DNA of 62,461 nucleotides from contig RXJV01000049.1 of assembly GCA_003963075.1 (NCBI GenBank), forward strand, positions 1 through 62,461, given 5' to 3'. Positions 39,125 to 47,476 of this stretch are shown here, in pieces. The translations under genes and the position numbers were made by a program. The number at the start of each line of letters is the position of its first letter. The stretch's first letter is position 1. This stretch comes from Burkholderiales bacterium (GTDB lineage: Bacteria > Pseudomonadota > Gammaproteobacteria > Burkholderiales > Burkholderiaceae_C). The notes beneath the pieces are model-generated. The model worked only from the letters and a program-made list of their open reading frames with translations. It had not been told where the DNA came from and did no database searches.

Positions 39125-40378
39125 TCAACCCGGCCGCTTCATCTGGCAGGAGGTGGGAGTCGACGAGACATAGCTCTCGAACTGCTTGACCGGCGCCAGC
39201 GTCATGCCTGTCTTCTCGGGGCTGTAGGGGTATTTGGCATCGGCCTTCTGCCAGACCGCGATGAACAAGGCCTGCTGCAGCTGGTGGTCGGTCTTGCGCA
39301 TCGTCACCTCGCCGTTGAAGCCCTTCACGCTCAGGCCTTCCAGCGCTGCGGCCACCTTGACCGGATCGGTCGACTTCGCGTTGGCCATGGCCTGGCTGAG
39401 CATGCGCAGGATGTGGTCCGCGCTCAGCGTGTACATGTCGTCGCCCAACTTCGCGTTGAACTCGTCGGCCAGCTTCTGGATCTCGCCGCCCATGTTGTAG
39501 TGGCTGTACGCGACCTGGAACACGCGGCCCGCACCGCCCTGGCCCAGCGCGGTCGGCGTGCCGGTCACGCCGGTGTAGTAGGTGAAGAACTTGCCGTTGT
39601 AGCCCGCCTCGTTGGCCGCCTTGACCAGCAGCGCCAGGTCCGAGCCCCAGTTGCCGGTGATGACGCTGTCGGCGCCGCTGGCCTTGATCTTGGCGACATA
39701 GGGTGCGAAGTCGCGCACCTGGGCCAGCGGATGCAGGTCCTCGCCGACGATCTGGATGTCCGGGCGCTTGCGCGCCAGCATTTCCTTGGCGTACTTCGCG
39801 ACCTGGTGGCCGTGGGCATAGTTTTGGTTCAGCAGGTAGACCTTCTTGACGTCCGCCTGGTCCTTCATGAAGGTGGTCAGCGCCTCCATCTTCATCGAGG
39901 TGTCGGCGTCGAAGCGGAAGTGCCAGTAGCTGCACTTGCTGTTGGTCAGGTCGGGGTCGACGGCCGAGTAGTTCAGGTAGACGACTTCCTTGCCCGGGTT
40001 GCGCTCGTTGTGTTTGCTGACCGCGTCGCTCAGCGCCAGCGCGACGCTGGAACCGTTGCCCTGCATCACGTAGCGGATGCCCTGGTCGGTGGCGGCCTTC
40101 AGCAGGTTCAGCGTCTCGGCGGGGCTGAGCTTGTTGTCGAAGGTGACGAGCTCGAACTTCACACCGGCCGGGTTGCTCTTGTTGAACTTCTCGACCAGGA
40201 ACTGGAAGGTCTTGACCTGGTTCTGGCCGACCGGGCCCATCAGACCGGAGAGCGCGTCGATATAGGCCAGCTTGACCGTCTCGCCCTTTTGCGCCTGAGC
40301 GCAACCGAGGCTCAATGCAAGGGCCGCCGCAACGCTCAGCGTTCTGAGCGGAAAGCGCACCGAAGTGATCTCGAACAT
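39125..40378 (-). CDS. ABC transporter substrate-binding protein (LivK-like)
   Basis: 417 residues, periplasmic. Signal peptide (residues 1 to about 30, cleavage after AQA), then a type I periplasmic binding fold: VKLAYIDALSGLMGPVGQNQ, KFELVTFDNKLSPAETLNLLKAATDQGIRYVMQGNGSS and YHFRFDADTSMKMEAL-like segments. The family binds amino acids, aromatic acids, amides and other small ligands. The neighbouring CoA ligase points to a carboxylic acid. Confidence 0.92.
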   Translation of the reverse strand: MFEITSVRFPLRTLSVAAALALSLGCAQAQKGETVKLAYIDALSGLMGPVGQNQVKTFQFLVEKFNKSNPAGVKFELVTFDNKLSPAETLNLLKAATDQGIRYVMQGNGSSVALALSDAVSKHNERNPGKEVVYLNYSAVDPDLTNSKCSYWHFRFDADTSMKMEALTTFMKDQADVKKVYLLNQNYAHGHQVAKYAKEMLARKRPDIQIVGEDLHPLAQVRDFAPYVAKIKASGADSVITGNWGSDLALLVKAANEAGYNGKFFTYYTGVTGTPTALGQGGAGRVFQVAYSHYNMGGEIQKLADEFNAKLGDDMYTLSADHILRMLSQAMANAKSTDPVKVAAALEGLSVKGFNGEVTMRKTDHQLQQALFIAVWQKADAKYPYSPEKTGMTLAPVKQFESYVSSTPTSCQMKRPG

Positions 40379-40461
40379 GCTTGTCTCCTGTTGTGGCTCT
40401 GAATGTGAACGAAAGTTAATCCAGCCCGCTGCCTCCAGGGTCCCGGGCTTACCCGAGCGGC

Positions 40462-42108
40462 TCAGGCGGTCGGCAGACGGTGGTCCTTGAGTTGCTCGCG
40501 CAGCTTGAGCTTTTGCAGCTTGCCGGTGGCCGTGTGCGGCAGCTCGGCCACGAAGACCACGTCGTCCGGGATCTGCCATTTGGCGATGCGGCCCTCGTAG
40601 AAGGCCAGCAGCTCCTCGCGGGTGAGTGAGGCGTCCGGCTTCTTGACGACGACGAGCAGCGGCCGCTCGTCCCACTTGGGGTGGCGCGCCGCGATGACGG
40701 CAGCCTCGTGCACCGCCGGGTGGGCCATCGCGATGTTCTCGAGGTCGATCGAGCTGATCCACTCGCCGCCGGACTTGATCACGTCCTTGCTGCGGTCGGT
40801 GATCTGCATGAAGCCGTCGGCGTCGATGGTGGCCACGTCGCCGGTCGGGAACCAGCCCGGCTCACCGTCGACGCTGACCAGCGGCGAGCCATCGTTCTTG
40901 AAGTAGTGGGCGATGACCCAATGCCCGCGCACCACCAGGTTGCCGGCACTCTGGCCATCCCAGGGCAGCGAGCGGCCCTCGTCGTCGATGATGGCCATGT
41001 CGACGCCGTAGATCACGCGGCCCTGCTTCTCCAGCAGGCGCTGCTGCGCCTCGGGCGGCAGGCCGAGCTGGCGCGTGGTGAGCTTGGACAGCGTGCCCAG
41101 CGGCGACATCTCCGTCATGCCCCAGGCGTGGATGACCTCCACGCCATAGTCCTGCTGCAGTGACTTCATCATCGCCGGCGGGCAGGCCGAGCCGCCGATG
41201 ACGGTGCGTTTGAAGCTCGAGAACTTCAGGCCGTTGGCCTTGACGTAGTTCAGCAGGCCCAGCCAGACCGTCGGCACGCCGGCGCTGAAGTTGACCTGCT
41301 CGGCCTCGAACAGCTCATACAGGCTCTTGCCGTCCAGGTGCGGCCCGGGCAGCACCAGCTTGCAGCCCACGATGGCCGCGCTATAGGGCAGGCCCCAGGC
41401 GTTGACATGGAACATCGGCACCACCGGCAGGATCACATCGCGGCTGGAGCAGTCCATCGCATCGGGCAGCGCCGCGGCGTAGGCGTGCAGCAGCGTCGAG
41501 CGGTGGCTGTAGACCGCCCCCTTGGGGTTGCCGGTCGTGCCCGAGGTGTAGCAGATGCTGGACGCGGTGTTCTCGTCGAACACCGGCCAGACATAGTCGC
41601 CGCTTTCGGCGTCGAGCAGATCGTCAAAGCACAGCAGCTTCGGAATCGTGCTGCTCGCCGGCATGTGGGCGCGCGAGGTCATCAGCACGAAATGCTGGAC
41701 CGATGTGAGCAGCGGCGCGATCTTTTCGACCAGCGGCAGAAAGGTCGCATCGAAGCACAGGATGCGGTCCTCGGCGTCGTTGGCGATCCAGACGATCTGC
41801 TCCGGAAACAGCCGCGGATTGATGGTGTGACAGACCAGCCCCGAGCCGGAGCTGCCGTAATAGATCTCCAGATGCCGGTGGCCGTTCCAGGCCAGCGTGC
41901 CGACCCGGTCACCGGCGGCGCAGCCCAGCCGCGCGAACGCCTGTGCCGCCTGGCGGGAGCGTCGCGCCACCTCGCGCCAGTTGCTGCGATGCAGGTCGCC
42001 CTCGACCCGTTTGCTGACGATTTCGGTCTCGCCCGAATGCCGCTCGGCGTGCTTGAGCAGCGACGAGATCAGCAAAGGCTCCGACATCATCCGGCCCATC
42101 AATGTCAT
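40462..42108 (-). CDS. AMP-dependent acyl-CoA ligase (FadD-like)
   Basis: 548 residues. Activates a carboxylic acid to its CoA thioester. The AMP-binding motif [17 protein letters not shown], the adenylate motif [48 protein letters not shown] and the C-terminal catalytic Lys in [15 protein letters not shown] are all present. AGGAG 7 bases before ATG 42108 supports the start. It heads the row leading into livKHMGF-type genes, suggesting uptake-coupled activation. Chain length cannot be told; medium/long-chain or aryl acids are all possible. Confidence 0.92.
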   Translation of the reverse strand: MTLMGRMMSEPLLISSLLKHAERHSGETEIVSKRVEGDLHRSNWREVARRSRQAAQAFARLGCAAGDRVGTLAWNGHRHLEIYYGSSGSGLVCHTINPRLFPEQIVWIANDAEDRILCFDATFLPLVEKIAPLLTSVQHFVLMTSRAHMPASSTIPKLLCFDDLLDAESGDYVWPVFDENTASSICYTSGTTGNPKGAVYSHRSTLLHAYAAALPDAMDCSSRDVILPVVPMFHVNAWGLPYSAAIVGCKLVLPGPHLDGKSLYELFEAEQVNFSAGVPTVWLGLLNYVKANGLKFSSFKRTVIGGSACPPAMMKSLQQDYGVEVIHAWGMTEMSPLGTLSKLTTRQLGLPPEAQQRLLEKQGRVIYGVDMAIIDDEGRSLPWDGQSAGNLVVRGHWVIAHYFKNDGSPLVSVDGEPGWFPTGDVATIDADGFMQITDRSKDVIKSGGEWISSIDLENIAMAHPAVHEAAVIAARHPKWDERPLLVVVKKPDASLTREELLAFYEGRIAKWQIPDDVVFVAELPHTATGKLQKLKLREQLKDHRLPTA

Positions 42109-42239
42109 GCCTGTCTCCTGCTTTTATCGAATCAGTCTAGTCCCCGCTCAACCGGCCGGCGCGTCACAACCGCGACCCTCGCCCCCCCGGGGAAACACCC
42201 AGCCGGGCAAGGCCGCAGCCGCCTCACTAAACTGCCGCG

Positions 42240-43700
42240 ATGACTGCGTTCGACGGCCTCGCCTGGACCAATCGCTTCGCGTCCCTGGGCCCGGACTTCT
42301 TCACCGAACTGCCGGCCCAGGGCCTGCCCGACCCGCACTGGGTGGCCCGCAGCCCGGCCTGTGCCGAGATGCTGGGCTGGCCGGCCGACTGGGCGCGCTG
42401 GCCCCAGGCCTTGGACGTGTTTGCGGGCAATGCGCTGTGGCCCGGCATGAGGCCGCTGGCGTCGGTCTACAGCGGCCATCAATTTGGCGTCTGGGCCGGC
42501 CAGTTGGGCGACGGCCGCGCGCTGTGGCTCGGCGAGGTCGACACCCCGGCCGGGCCGATGGAGCTGCAGCTCAAGGGTGGCGGCCTGACGCCCTACTCCC
42601 GCCGCGGCGACGGCCGGGCCGTGCTGCGTTCGTCGATCCGCGAGTTCCTGGCCTCGGAAGCCATGGCCGCGCTCGGTGTGCCGACGACCCGGGCCCTGTG
42701 CATCAGCGGCTCGCGGCTGCCGGTGATCCGCGAGCGGGTCGAAACCGCGGCCATCGTCACGCGGGTCGCGCCCAGCTTCATCCGCTTCGGCCACTTCGAG
42801 CACTTCGCCCACCACCAGCAGCCCGAGGCGCTGCGCCGGCTGTTCGACGCCTTCGTCGCCCAGCACGCGCCCGAATGCGCCGACGCGCCCGAGCCGGCCG
42901 TCGCGCTGCTGCGCCGGGTGTCGCTGCAGACGGCCGACCTGATCGCCCACTGGCAGTCGCTCGGTTTTTGTCATGGCGTGATGAACACCGACAACATGTC
43001 CATGCTCGGGCTCACGCTGGACTACGGGCCTTTCGGCTTCATGGATGCCTTCGACCCCGGCCACATCTGCAACCACAGCGATGACCGCGGGCGCTATGCC
43101 TATGCGCGCCAGCCGGCGGTGGCGTTCTGGAATCTGCATGCGCTGGCGCAAGCCCTGCTGCCGCTGCTGCCGGGCGAGACCGCTGCCGAGGCCGAGGCCT
43201 CCGGCGAACGCCTGCTCGACGCCGTCGAGGCCTACCGCGAGCGCTTTGCGCAGCAGATGCTCGGCCGCCTGCGGGCCAAGCTCGGGCTGGCCGGCGAGGA
43301 AGACGGCGACCAGGCCCTGGTCGATGAGCTGCTGCGGCTGATGGCCGCCTCAAGGGCGGACTTCACACTCAGCTTCCGCCGCCTGTCGCGGGCACTGAGC
43401 GACCCGGAACCGCTGCGCGACCTGTTCATCGACCGGGACGCGCTGGACGCATGGCTGGCCCGCTGGCGTCCGCGCACCGCGCCGCACGCCGAGGCCCGCA
43501 TGCTGGCGGTCAACCCGGCCGTCGTGCTGCGCAACCACCTCGCCGAGGGCGCCATCCGGGCCGCCGAGCAGGGCGATTTCTCGGAAACCGAGCGGCTGCT
43601 GAAAGTTTTGGGCCGCCCGTTCGACGAACCCGTTCTTCCCAGCGATGCGGCCCTGCCGCCCGACTGGGCCCAGCACCTCGAAGTGTCCTGTTCCTCATGA
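42240..43700 (+). CDS. selO: Protein adenylyltransferase SelO
   Basis: 486 residues. A pseudokinase-fold enzyme that transfers AMP to Ser, Thr or Tyr of target proteins. Visible are [55 protein letters not shown], and the catalytic block [31 protein letters not shown]. The C-terminus ends SCSS, with Cys where the eukaryotic protein has selenocysteine. Its stop overlaps the msrB start (ATGA), tying it to methionine sulfoxide repair. Confidence 0.96.
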   Translation: MTAFDGLAWTNRFASLGPDFFTELPAQGLPDPHWVARSPACAEMLGWPADWARWPQALDVFAGNALWPGMRPLASVYSGHQFGVWAGQLGDGRALWLGEVDTPAGPMELQLKGGGLTPYSRRGDGRAVLRSSIREFLASEAMAALGVPTTRALCISGSRLPVIRERVETAAIVTRVAPSFIRFGHFEHFAHHQQPEALRRLFDAFVAQHAPECADAPEPAVALLRRVSLQTADLIAHWQSLGFCHGVMNTDNMSMLGLTLDYGPFGFMDAFDPGHICNHSDDRGRYAYARQPAVAFWNLHALAQALLPLLPGETAAEAEASGERLLDAVEAYRERFAQQMLGRLRAKLGLAGEEDGDQALVDELLRLMAASRADFTLSFRRLSRALSDPEPLRDLFIDRDALDAWLARWRPRTAPHAEARMLAVNPAVVLRNHLAEGAIRAAEQGDFSETERLLKVLGRPFDEPVLPSDAALPPDWAQHLEVSCSS

Positions 43701-44116
43701 GCCACGACCCCAGCAAGACCTACCCCGTCCAGAAAACCGACGCCGAGTGGCGTGAGCAGCTGGACCCGATGCAATACCAGGTCGCCCGCCACGCCGCCAC
43801 CGAACGCGCCTTCACCGGCAAGTACTGGGACCACTTTGAAGCGGGCCAGTACCGTTGCATCGGCTGCGGCACGCCGCTGTTCGAGTCCGGCACCAAGTTT
43901 GACGCCGGCTGCGGCTGGCCGAGCTACTGGGCGCCGGTCAACAGCGAAATCATCGAACGCGTCGTCGACCGCAGCCACGGCATGGTGCGCGTGGAGGTGC
44001 GCTGCAACAACTGCGGCAGCCACCTGGGCCATGTGTTCCCTGACGGTCCCGCACCCACGGGGGAGCGCTATTGCATCAACTCGGCCGCGATCGATTTCGT
44101 GGCAGACAATCGGTGA
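43697..44116 (+). CDS. msrB: Peptide-methionine (R)-S-oxide reductase
   Basis: 139 residues. Reduces methionine-R-sulfoxide in proteins. The catalytic Cys126 is in [13 protein letters not shown]. Zinc ligands are the pairs Cys54/Cys57 (YRCIGCG) and Cys103/Cys106 (VRCNNCG). The substrate motif [12 protein letters not shown] is present; its Cys may be the resolving residue. ATG overlaps the selO stop by four bases, so expression is coupled. Confidence 0.97.
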   Translation: MSHDPSKTYPVQKTDAEWREQLDPMQYQVARHAATERAFTGKYWDHFEAGQYRCIGCGTPLFESGTKFDAGCGWPSYWAPVNSEIIERVVDRSHGMVRVEVRCNNCGSHLGHVFPDGPAPTGERYCINSAAIDFVADNR

Positions 44117-44165
44117 GCCCGACGTCCCATGCGGTCGGGTTGGTGTCGCCCCTGTCTGAGTCCCC

Positions 44166-44804
44166 ATGAAGCTGCTGCTCGATTTCCTGCCACTGATCCT
44201 CTTCTTCACGGTCTTCAAGGGCGCCGAAGGGCATGCCGATGCGGCGGCCGCATTCGCCACCGAGCATTTCGGCTTTCTCGTGCAGGGTGGCATCGTCGGC
44301 GCCCAGGAAGCGCCGGTGCTGCTGGCCACCCTGGTTGTGATGGTCGCGACGCTGGCGCAGGCGGCCATCCTGAAGCTGCGTGGCAAGAAGATCGACCTGA
44401 TGCTGTGGATCAGCCTGGTGCTGGTCGTCACCCTCGGCGCGGCGACCGTCTGGTTCCACAACGAGACCTTCATCAAGTGGAAGCCCACCGGCCTGTACTG
44501 GGCCATGGCCTTGACGCTGTGGATCGCGCAGGCTGGCTTCAACAAGAACCTGATCCAGTCCATGCTGGGCGCCGAGCTGCAACTGCCGGGCCTCATCTGG
44601 CTGCGCCTGAACCGCGCCTGGGTGCTGTTCTTCGCCGCGCTGGGCGTGCTCAACCTGTACGTGGCCTATCACTTCTCGACCTCGGCCTGGGCCAACTTCA
44701 AGGTCTTCGGGGTGACCGGCTTGATCCTGATCTTCACGCTGGCCCAGGGGCTCTATCTGGGCAAGCATCTGCAGGACACCGAGACCAAGGGCGAGCAGCC
44801 ATGA
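44166..44804 (+). CDS. yciB: Inner membrane septation protein YciB/IspZ
   Basis: 212 residues with five to six membrane segments. The start KLLLDFLPLILFFTVFK and segments LWISLVLVVTLGAATVWFHNETFIKWKPTGLYW and FNKNLIQSMLG are diagnostic. Involved in cell-envelope integrity and division. The stop overlaps the following BolA-like gene (ATGA). Confidence 0.95.
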   Translation: MKLLLDFLPLILFFTVFKGAEGHADAAAAFATEHFGFLVQGGIVGAQEAPVLLATLVVMVATLAQAAILKLRGKKIDLMLWISLVLVVTLGAATVWFHNETFIKWKPTGLYWAMALTLWIAQAGFNKNLIQSMLGAELQLPGLIWLRLNRAWVLFFAALGVLNLYVAYHFSTSAWANFKVFGVTGLILIFTLAQGLYLGKHLQDTETKGEQP

Positions 44805-45061
44805 TCGCCGCCGAGATCGAGGCCCGGCTGCGTGCGGCCCTGGCGCCGATCGAGCTGCGGGTTCGCGACGACAGTGCCCAGCACGCCGGCCATGCAGGCG
44901 CCCGGGAAGGCGGGCATTTTCATGTCAGCATCGTGTCGGAACGCTTTACGGGCCTGCAACGATTGGCCCGGCATCGCCTCGTTTATCATTTGTTGTCCGA
45001 CCTGATGCAGCGCGGCATCCACGCGCTGGCCCTCGACGCCCGAGCGCCGAGCGAGCACTAG
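44801..45061 (+). CDS. BolA family protein
   Basis: 86 residues. The BolA fold motif is visible as IELRVRDDSAQHAGHAGAREGGHFHVSIVSERFTGLQRLARHRLVYHLL, with the conserved His residues that bind iron-sulfur clusters with glutaredoxins. It is coupled to yciB by a four-base overlap. A terminator follows 22 bases later. Confidence 0.92.
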   Translation: MIAAEIEARLRAALAPIELRVRDDSAQHAGHAGAREGGHFHVSIVSERFTGLQRLARHRLVYHLLSDLMQRGIHALALDARAPSEH

Positions 45062-45082
45062 GTCGAGCGTGATCAAACCCCT

Positions 45083-45105
45083 GCGCCCAACGGGCGCGTT
45101 TTTTT
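45083..45105 (+). terminator. Rho-independent terminator after bolA
   Basis: GCGCCC-AAC-GGGCGC stem followed by GTTTTTTT. Confidence 0.9.
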
Positions 45106-45128
45106 AGCCTGACCTCAACACCCCACCC

Positions 45129-45932
45129 ATGAAGAAGTTTGCGCTCGCCGCCGTCGTCGCGGCCACCGTCTCGGCCCTGCTGCCGGCTGCTGCCGTCGCG
45201 CAGAACATCGCCACCGTCAACGGCAAGCCGGTGCCCAAGGCGCGCGTCGAGACCCTGATCCAGCAGGTCACCAAGAGCGGCCAGCAGCAGCGCTCGCCCG
45301 AGCTGGAAGCCCAGGTCAAGGACGAGGTCGTGCGCCGCGAGATCTTCATGCAGGCGGCCGAAGCCCGCGGCGTGCCGCAAAGCGCGGACTTCAAGGCCCA
45401 GATGGACCTGGCCCGCCAGATGCTGCTGATCCGCGGCCTGATGGAAGACTTCCGCAGCAAGAACCCGGTCAGCGACGCCGACGCGCAGGCCGAGTACGAC
45501 AAGTTCAAGGCCGCCAATTCCGGCAATGAATACCGTGCCCGCCACATCCTCGTCGAGAAGGAAGAGGAGGCCAAGGCCCTGATCGCGCAGATCAAGGGTG
45601 GCGCCAACTTCGAGGAGCTGGCCAAGAAGAACTCCAAGGACACCGGCTCGGCCCAGAACGGTGGTGACCTGGACTTCGCCAACCCGAACAACTTCGTGCC
45701 CGAGTTCAGCAAGGCCATGGTCGCGCTGCAAAAGGGCGAGATGACCCAGGAGCCGGTGAAGAGCCAGTTCGGCTACCACATCATCAAGCTCGAAGACACC
45801 CGCCCCGCCAGCTTCCCGGCGTTCGACGACGTCAAGGCGCAGATCAAGCAGCGTATCGAGCAGCAGAAGATGGCCGAGTTCCAGGACGGCCTGATCAAGA
45901 AGGCCAAGACGGACTACACCTTCAGCAAGTAA
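45129..45932 (+). CDS. Periplasmic peptidylprolyl isomerase (parvulin/PpiC type)
   Basis: 267 residues with a signal peptide (cleavage about residue 25, AVAQ). The N-terminal SurA/PrsA-like helical chaperone part (about 30-130) precedes the parvulin domain (about 133-225: YRARHILVEKEEEAKALIAQIKGGANFEELAKKNSKDTGSAQNGGDLDF, FVPEFSKAM, VKSQFGYHIIKLEDTRP). Helps outer-membrane and periplasmic proteins fold. Confidence 0.94.
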   Translation: MKKFALAAVVAATVSALLPAAAVAQNIATVNGKPVPKARVETLIQQVTKSGQQQRSPELEAQVKDEVVRREIFMQAAEARGVPQSADFKAQMDLARQMLLIRGLMEDFRSKNPVSDADAQAEYDKFKAANSGNEYRARHILVEKEEEAKALIAQIKGGANFEELAKKNSKDTGSAQNGGDLDFANPNNFVPEFSKAMVALQKGEMTQEPVKSQFGYHIIKLEDTRPASFPAFDDVKAQIKQRIEQQKMAEFQDGLIKKAKTDYTFSK

Positions 45933-45933
45933 A

Positions 45934-45980
45934 CGCCCCCCCGAGGCGCGAAGCGCCTCCCCCTCAAGGGGCACTTTCAA
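45934..45980. repeat. Dispersed palindromic repeat, copy A
   Basis: Two hairpins in a row: GAGGCGC-GAA-GCGCCTC (45943-45959) and CCCC-TCAA-GGGG (45960-45971). On the minus strand the core reads AGTGCCCCTTGAGGGGG, shared with copy B at 52823-52840 in the opposite orientation. Confidence 0.6.
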
Positions 45981-46048
45981 GCGCCCGGCGCGGCCGGATC
46001 GCCGGGAGCCCATGGAGGGGCGGTGGCTGCCTGACGGCAGCACCTATC

Positions 46049-46082
46049 AAGCCTGTCGGGTCATGCCGGCAGGCTTTTTTGT
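46049..46082 (+). terminator. Terminator downstream of the parvulin gene
   Basis: An 11-bp stem (AAGCCTGTCGG with CCGGCAGGCTT, one G-T pair) and six-base loop, then TTTTTG. It stops two bases before the convergent ATPase gene. Confidence 0.85.
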
Positions 46083-46083
46083 T

Positions 46084-46755
46084 TCACGCGACCAACCGCC
46101 CGGCCTCGATGCGCAGCTGCCGCTCGCAGCGGGCCGCGATCTCGCGGTCGTGGGTGACGAGGACCAGGGTCGTGCCGGCTTCGCGGTTGAGCTCGAACAT
46201 CAGCTCCATCACCGCCGCGCCGGTGGCGAAGTCGAGGCTGCCGGTGGGCTCGTCGGCCAGCAACAGGGCCGGGCGCAGCACAAAGGCCCGCGCCAGCGCC
46301 ACGCGCTGCTGCTCACCGCCCGACAGCACGCGCGGGTAATGGCCGAGCCGCTCGCCCAGGCCGACGCGTGCCAGCATCGCAGCAGCCTGCTCGCGCGCGT
46401 CGCGCTCGCCGCGCAGTTCCAGCGGCAGCATCACGTTCTCCAGCGCTGTCAGGTTGGGCAGCAGCTGAAAGCTCTGGAACACGAAGCCCAGTTCGCGTGC
46501 CCGCACGGCGGCGCGCTGGTCCTCGTCGAAGGTGAACAGGTCCTGGCCACGCAGCTTCACACTGCCCTCGCTCGGCGTGTCCAGGCCGGCCAAGATGGCC
46601 AGCAGCGTGCTCTTGCCGGAGCCCGAGGCGCCGACGATGGCGACGGACTCCTGAGCGGTCAGCACGAAGCTGATGTCATGCAGAATCGTCAGCTCCCCGG
46701 TCGCGTCGCGCACGCGCTTGGTGATTCGATCAACTTGGACAAGGGCTTCGGGCAT
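46084..46755 (-). CDS. ABC transporter ATPase, LolD/YbbA-like
   Basis: 223 residues. Walker A GASGSGKST, signature LSGGEQQRVALARAF, Walker B LLLADEPTGSLD, and the FQSFQLLPNLTALENVMLPLEL Q-loop typical of the LolD/MacB/YbbA group. In other proteobacteria the YbbA ATPase is encoded back-to-back with the TesA-type esterase, as here. No permease gene is next to it in this window; the region behind it belongs to ppiC. The ATG shares two bases with the esterase ATG (CATG). Confidence 0.92.
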   Translation of the reverse strand: MPEALVQVDRITKRVRDATGELTILHDISFVLTAQESVAIVGASGSGKSTLLAILAGLDTPSEGSVKLRGQDLFTFDEDQRAAVRARELGFVFQSFQLLPNLTALENVMLPLELRGERDAREQAAAMLARVGLGERLGHYPRVLSGGEQQRVALARAFVLRPALLLADEPTGSLDFATGAAVMELMFELNREAGTTLVLVTHDREIAARCERQLRIEAGRLVA

Positions 46756-47398
46756 GTCGGGACTGCGGCGGCGGGCGTGGGTGGCGCACTTTAGCTTGGC
46801 CTTGGCTGCCGGGCCGATGGCCGGCTTTGCAGCGGCAACCGAGGCCCCGGTGCTGCTCGTCGTCGGCGACAGCCTCTCGGCCGAGTACGGCCTGAAGGCC
46901 GGCGAGGGCTGGGTGGCCCTGCTGCAGGCCCGTCTGGCCGCGCAGAAGAAGCCCTACCGCATCGTCAATGCCAGCATCAGTGGCGACACCACGGCGGGCG
47001 GTCGCAGCCGGCTGGGCGCGGCGCTGCGCCAGCACAAGCCGGCCATCGTCATCATCGAACTCGGCGGCAACGACGCGCTGCGCGGCCTGCCACTGACCAG
47101 CACGCGCGACAACCTGCTGGCCATGGTCGGCGCGGCCCAGCAGGCCGGCGCCAAGGTGGTGATCGCCGGCATGCAGGTGCCGCCCAACTACGGCACGCGC
47201 TACAGCGACGAGTTCGCCGGGTTGTTTGAACAGGTCGCGCGGCAGACCCAGGCCAGGCTGGTGCCTTTCCTGTTGAAGGGCGTTGCCGACCGTGCGGATG
47301 CGACGGACTGGTTCCAGCCCGATCGCATCCACCCGCTGGCCAAGGCCCACCCGCTGATGCTGGACAACGTCTGGCCAGCGCTCAAGCCGCTGCTCTGA
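46754..47398 (+). CDS. tesA: Arylesterase/acyl-CoA thioesterase, GDSL family (TesA-like)
   Basis: 214 residues, periplasmic by its signal peptide (to about residue 30). SGNH hydrolase blocks are visible: VVGDSLSAEYGL (catalytic Ser), SGDTTAGG (Gly), LGGNDALRG (Asn) and DRIHPLAKAHP (Asp-His). Cleaves acyl thioesters and aryl esters. Start ATG 46754 is back-to-back with the ATPase start, so its promoter must lie inside the other gene. Confidence 0.93.
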   Translation: MSGLRRRAWVAHFSLALAAGPMAGFAAATEAPVLLVVGDSLSAEYGLKAGEGWVALLQARLAAQKKPYRIVNASISGDTTAGGRSRLGAALRQHKPAIVIIELGGNDALRGLPLTSTRDNLLAMVGAAQQAGAKVVIAGMQVPPNYGTRYSDEFAGLFEQVARQTQARLVPFLLKGVADRADATDWFQPDRIHPLAKAHPLMLDNVWPALKPLL

Positions 47399-47476
47399 CC
47401 GGCTCTCCAAGACCGCCGCCGGTCAGCGGTCGCAGCGCGGTTCGGCCCGGGGCTCAGATCGAACCGCAGTTCGTCG

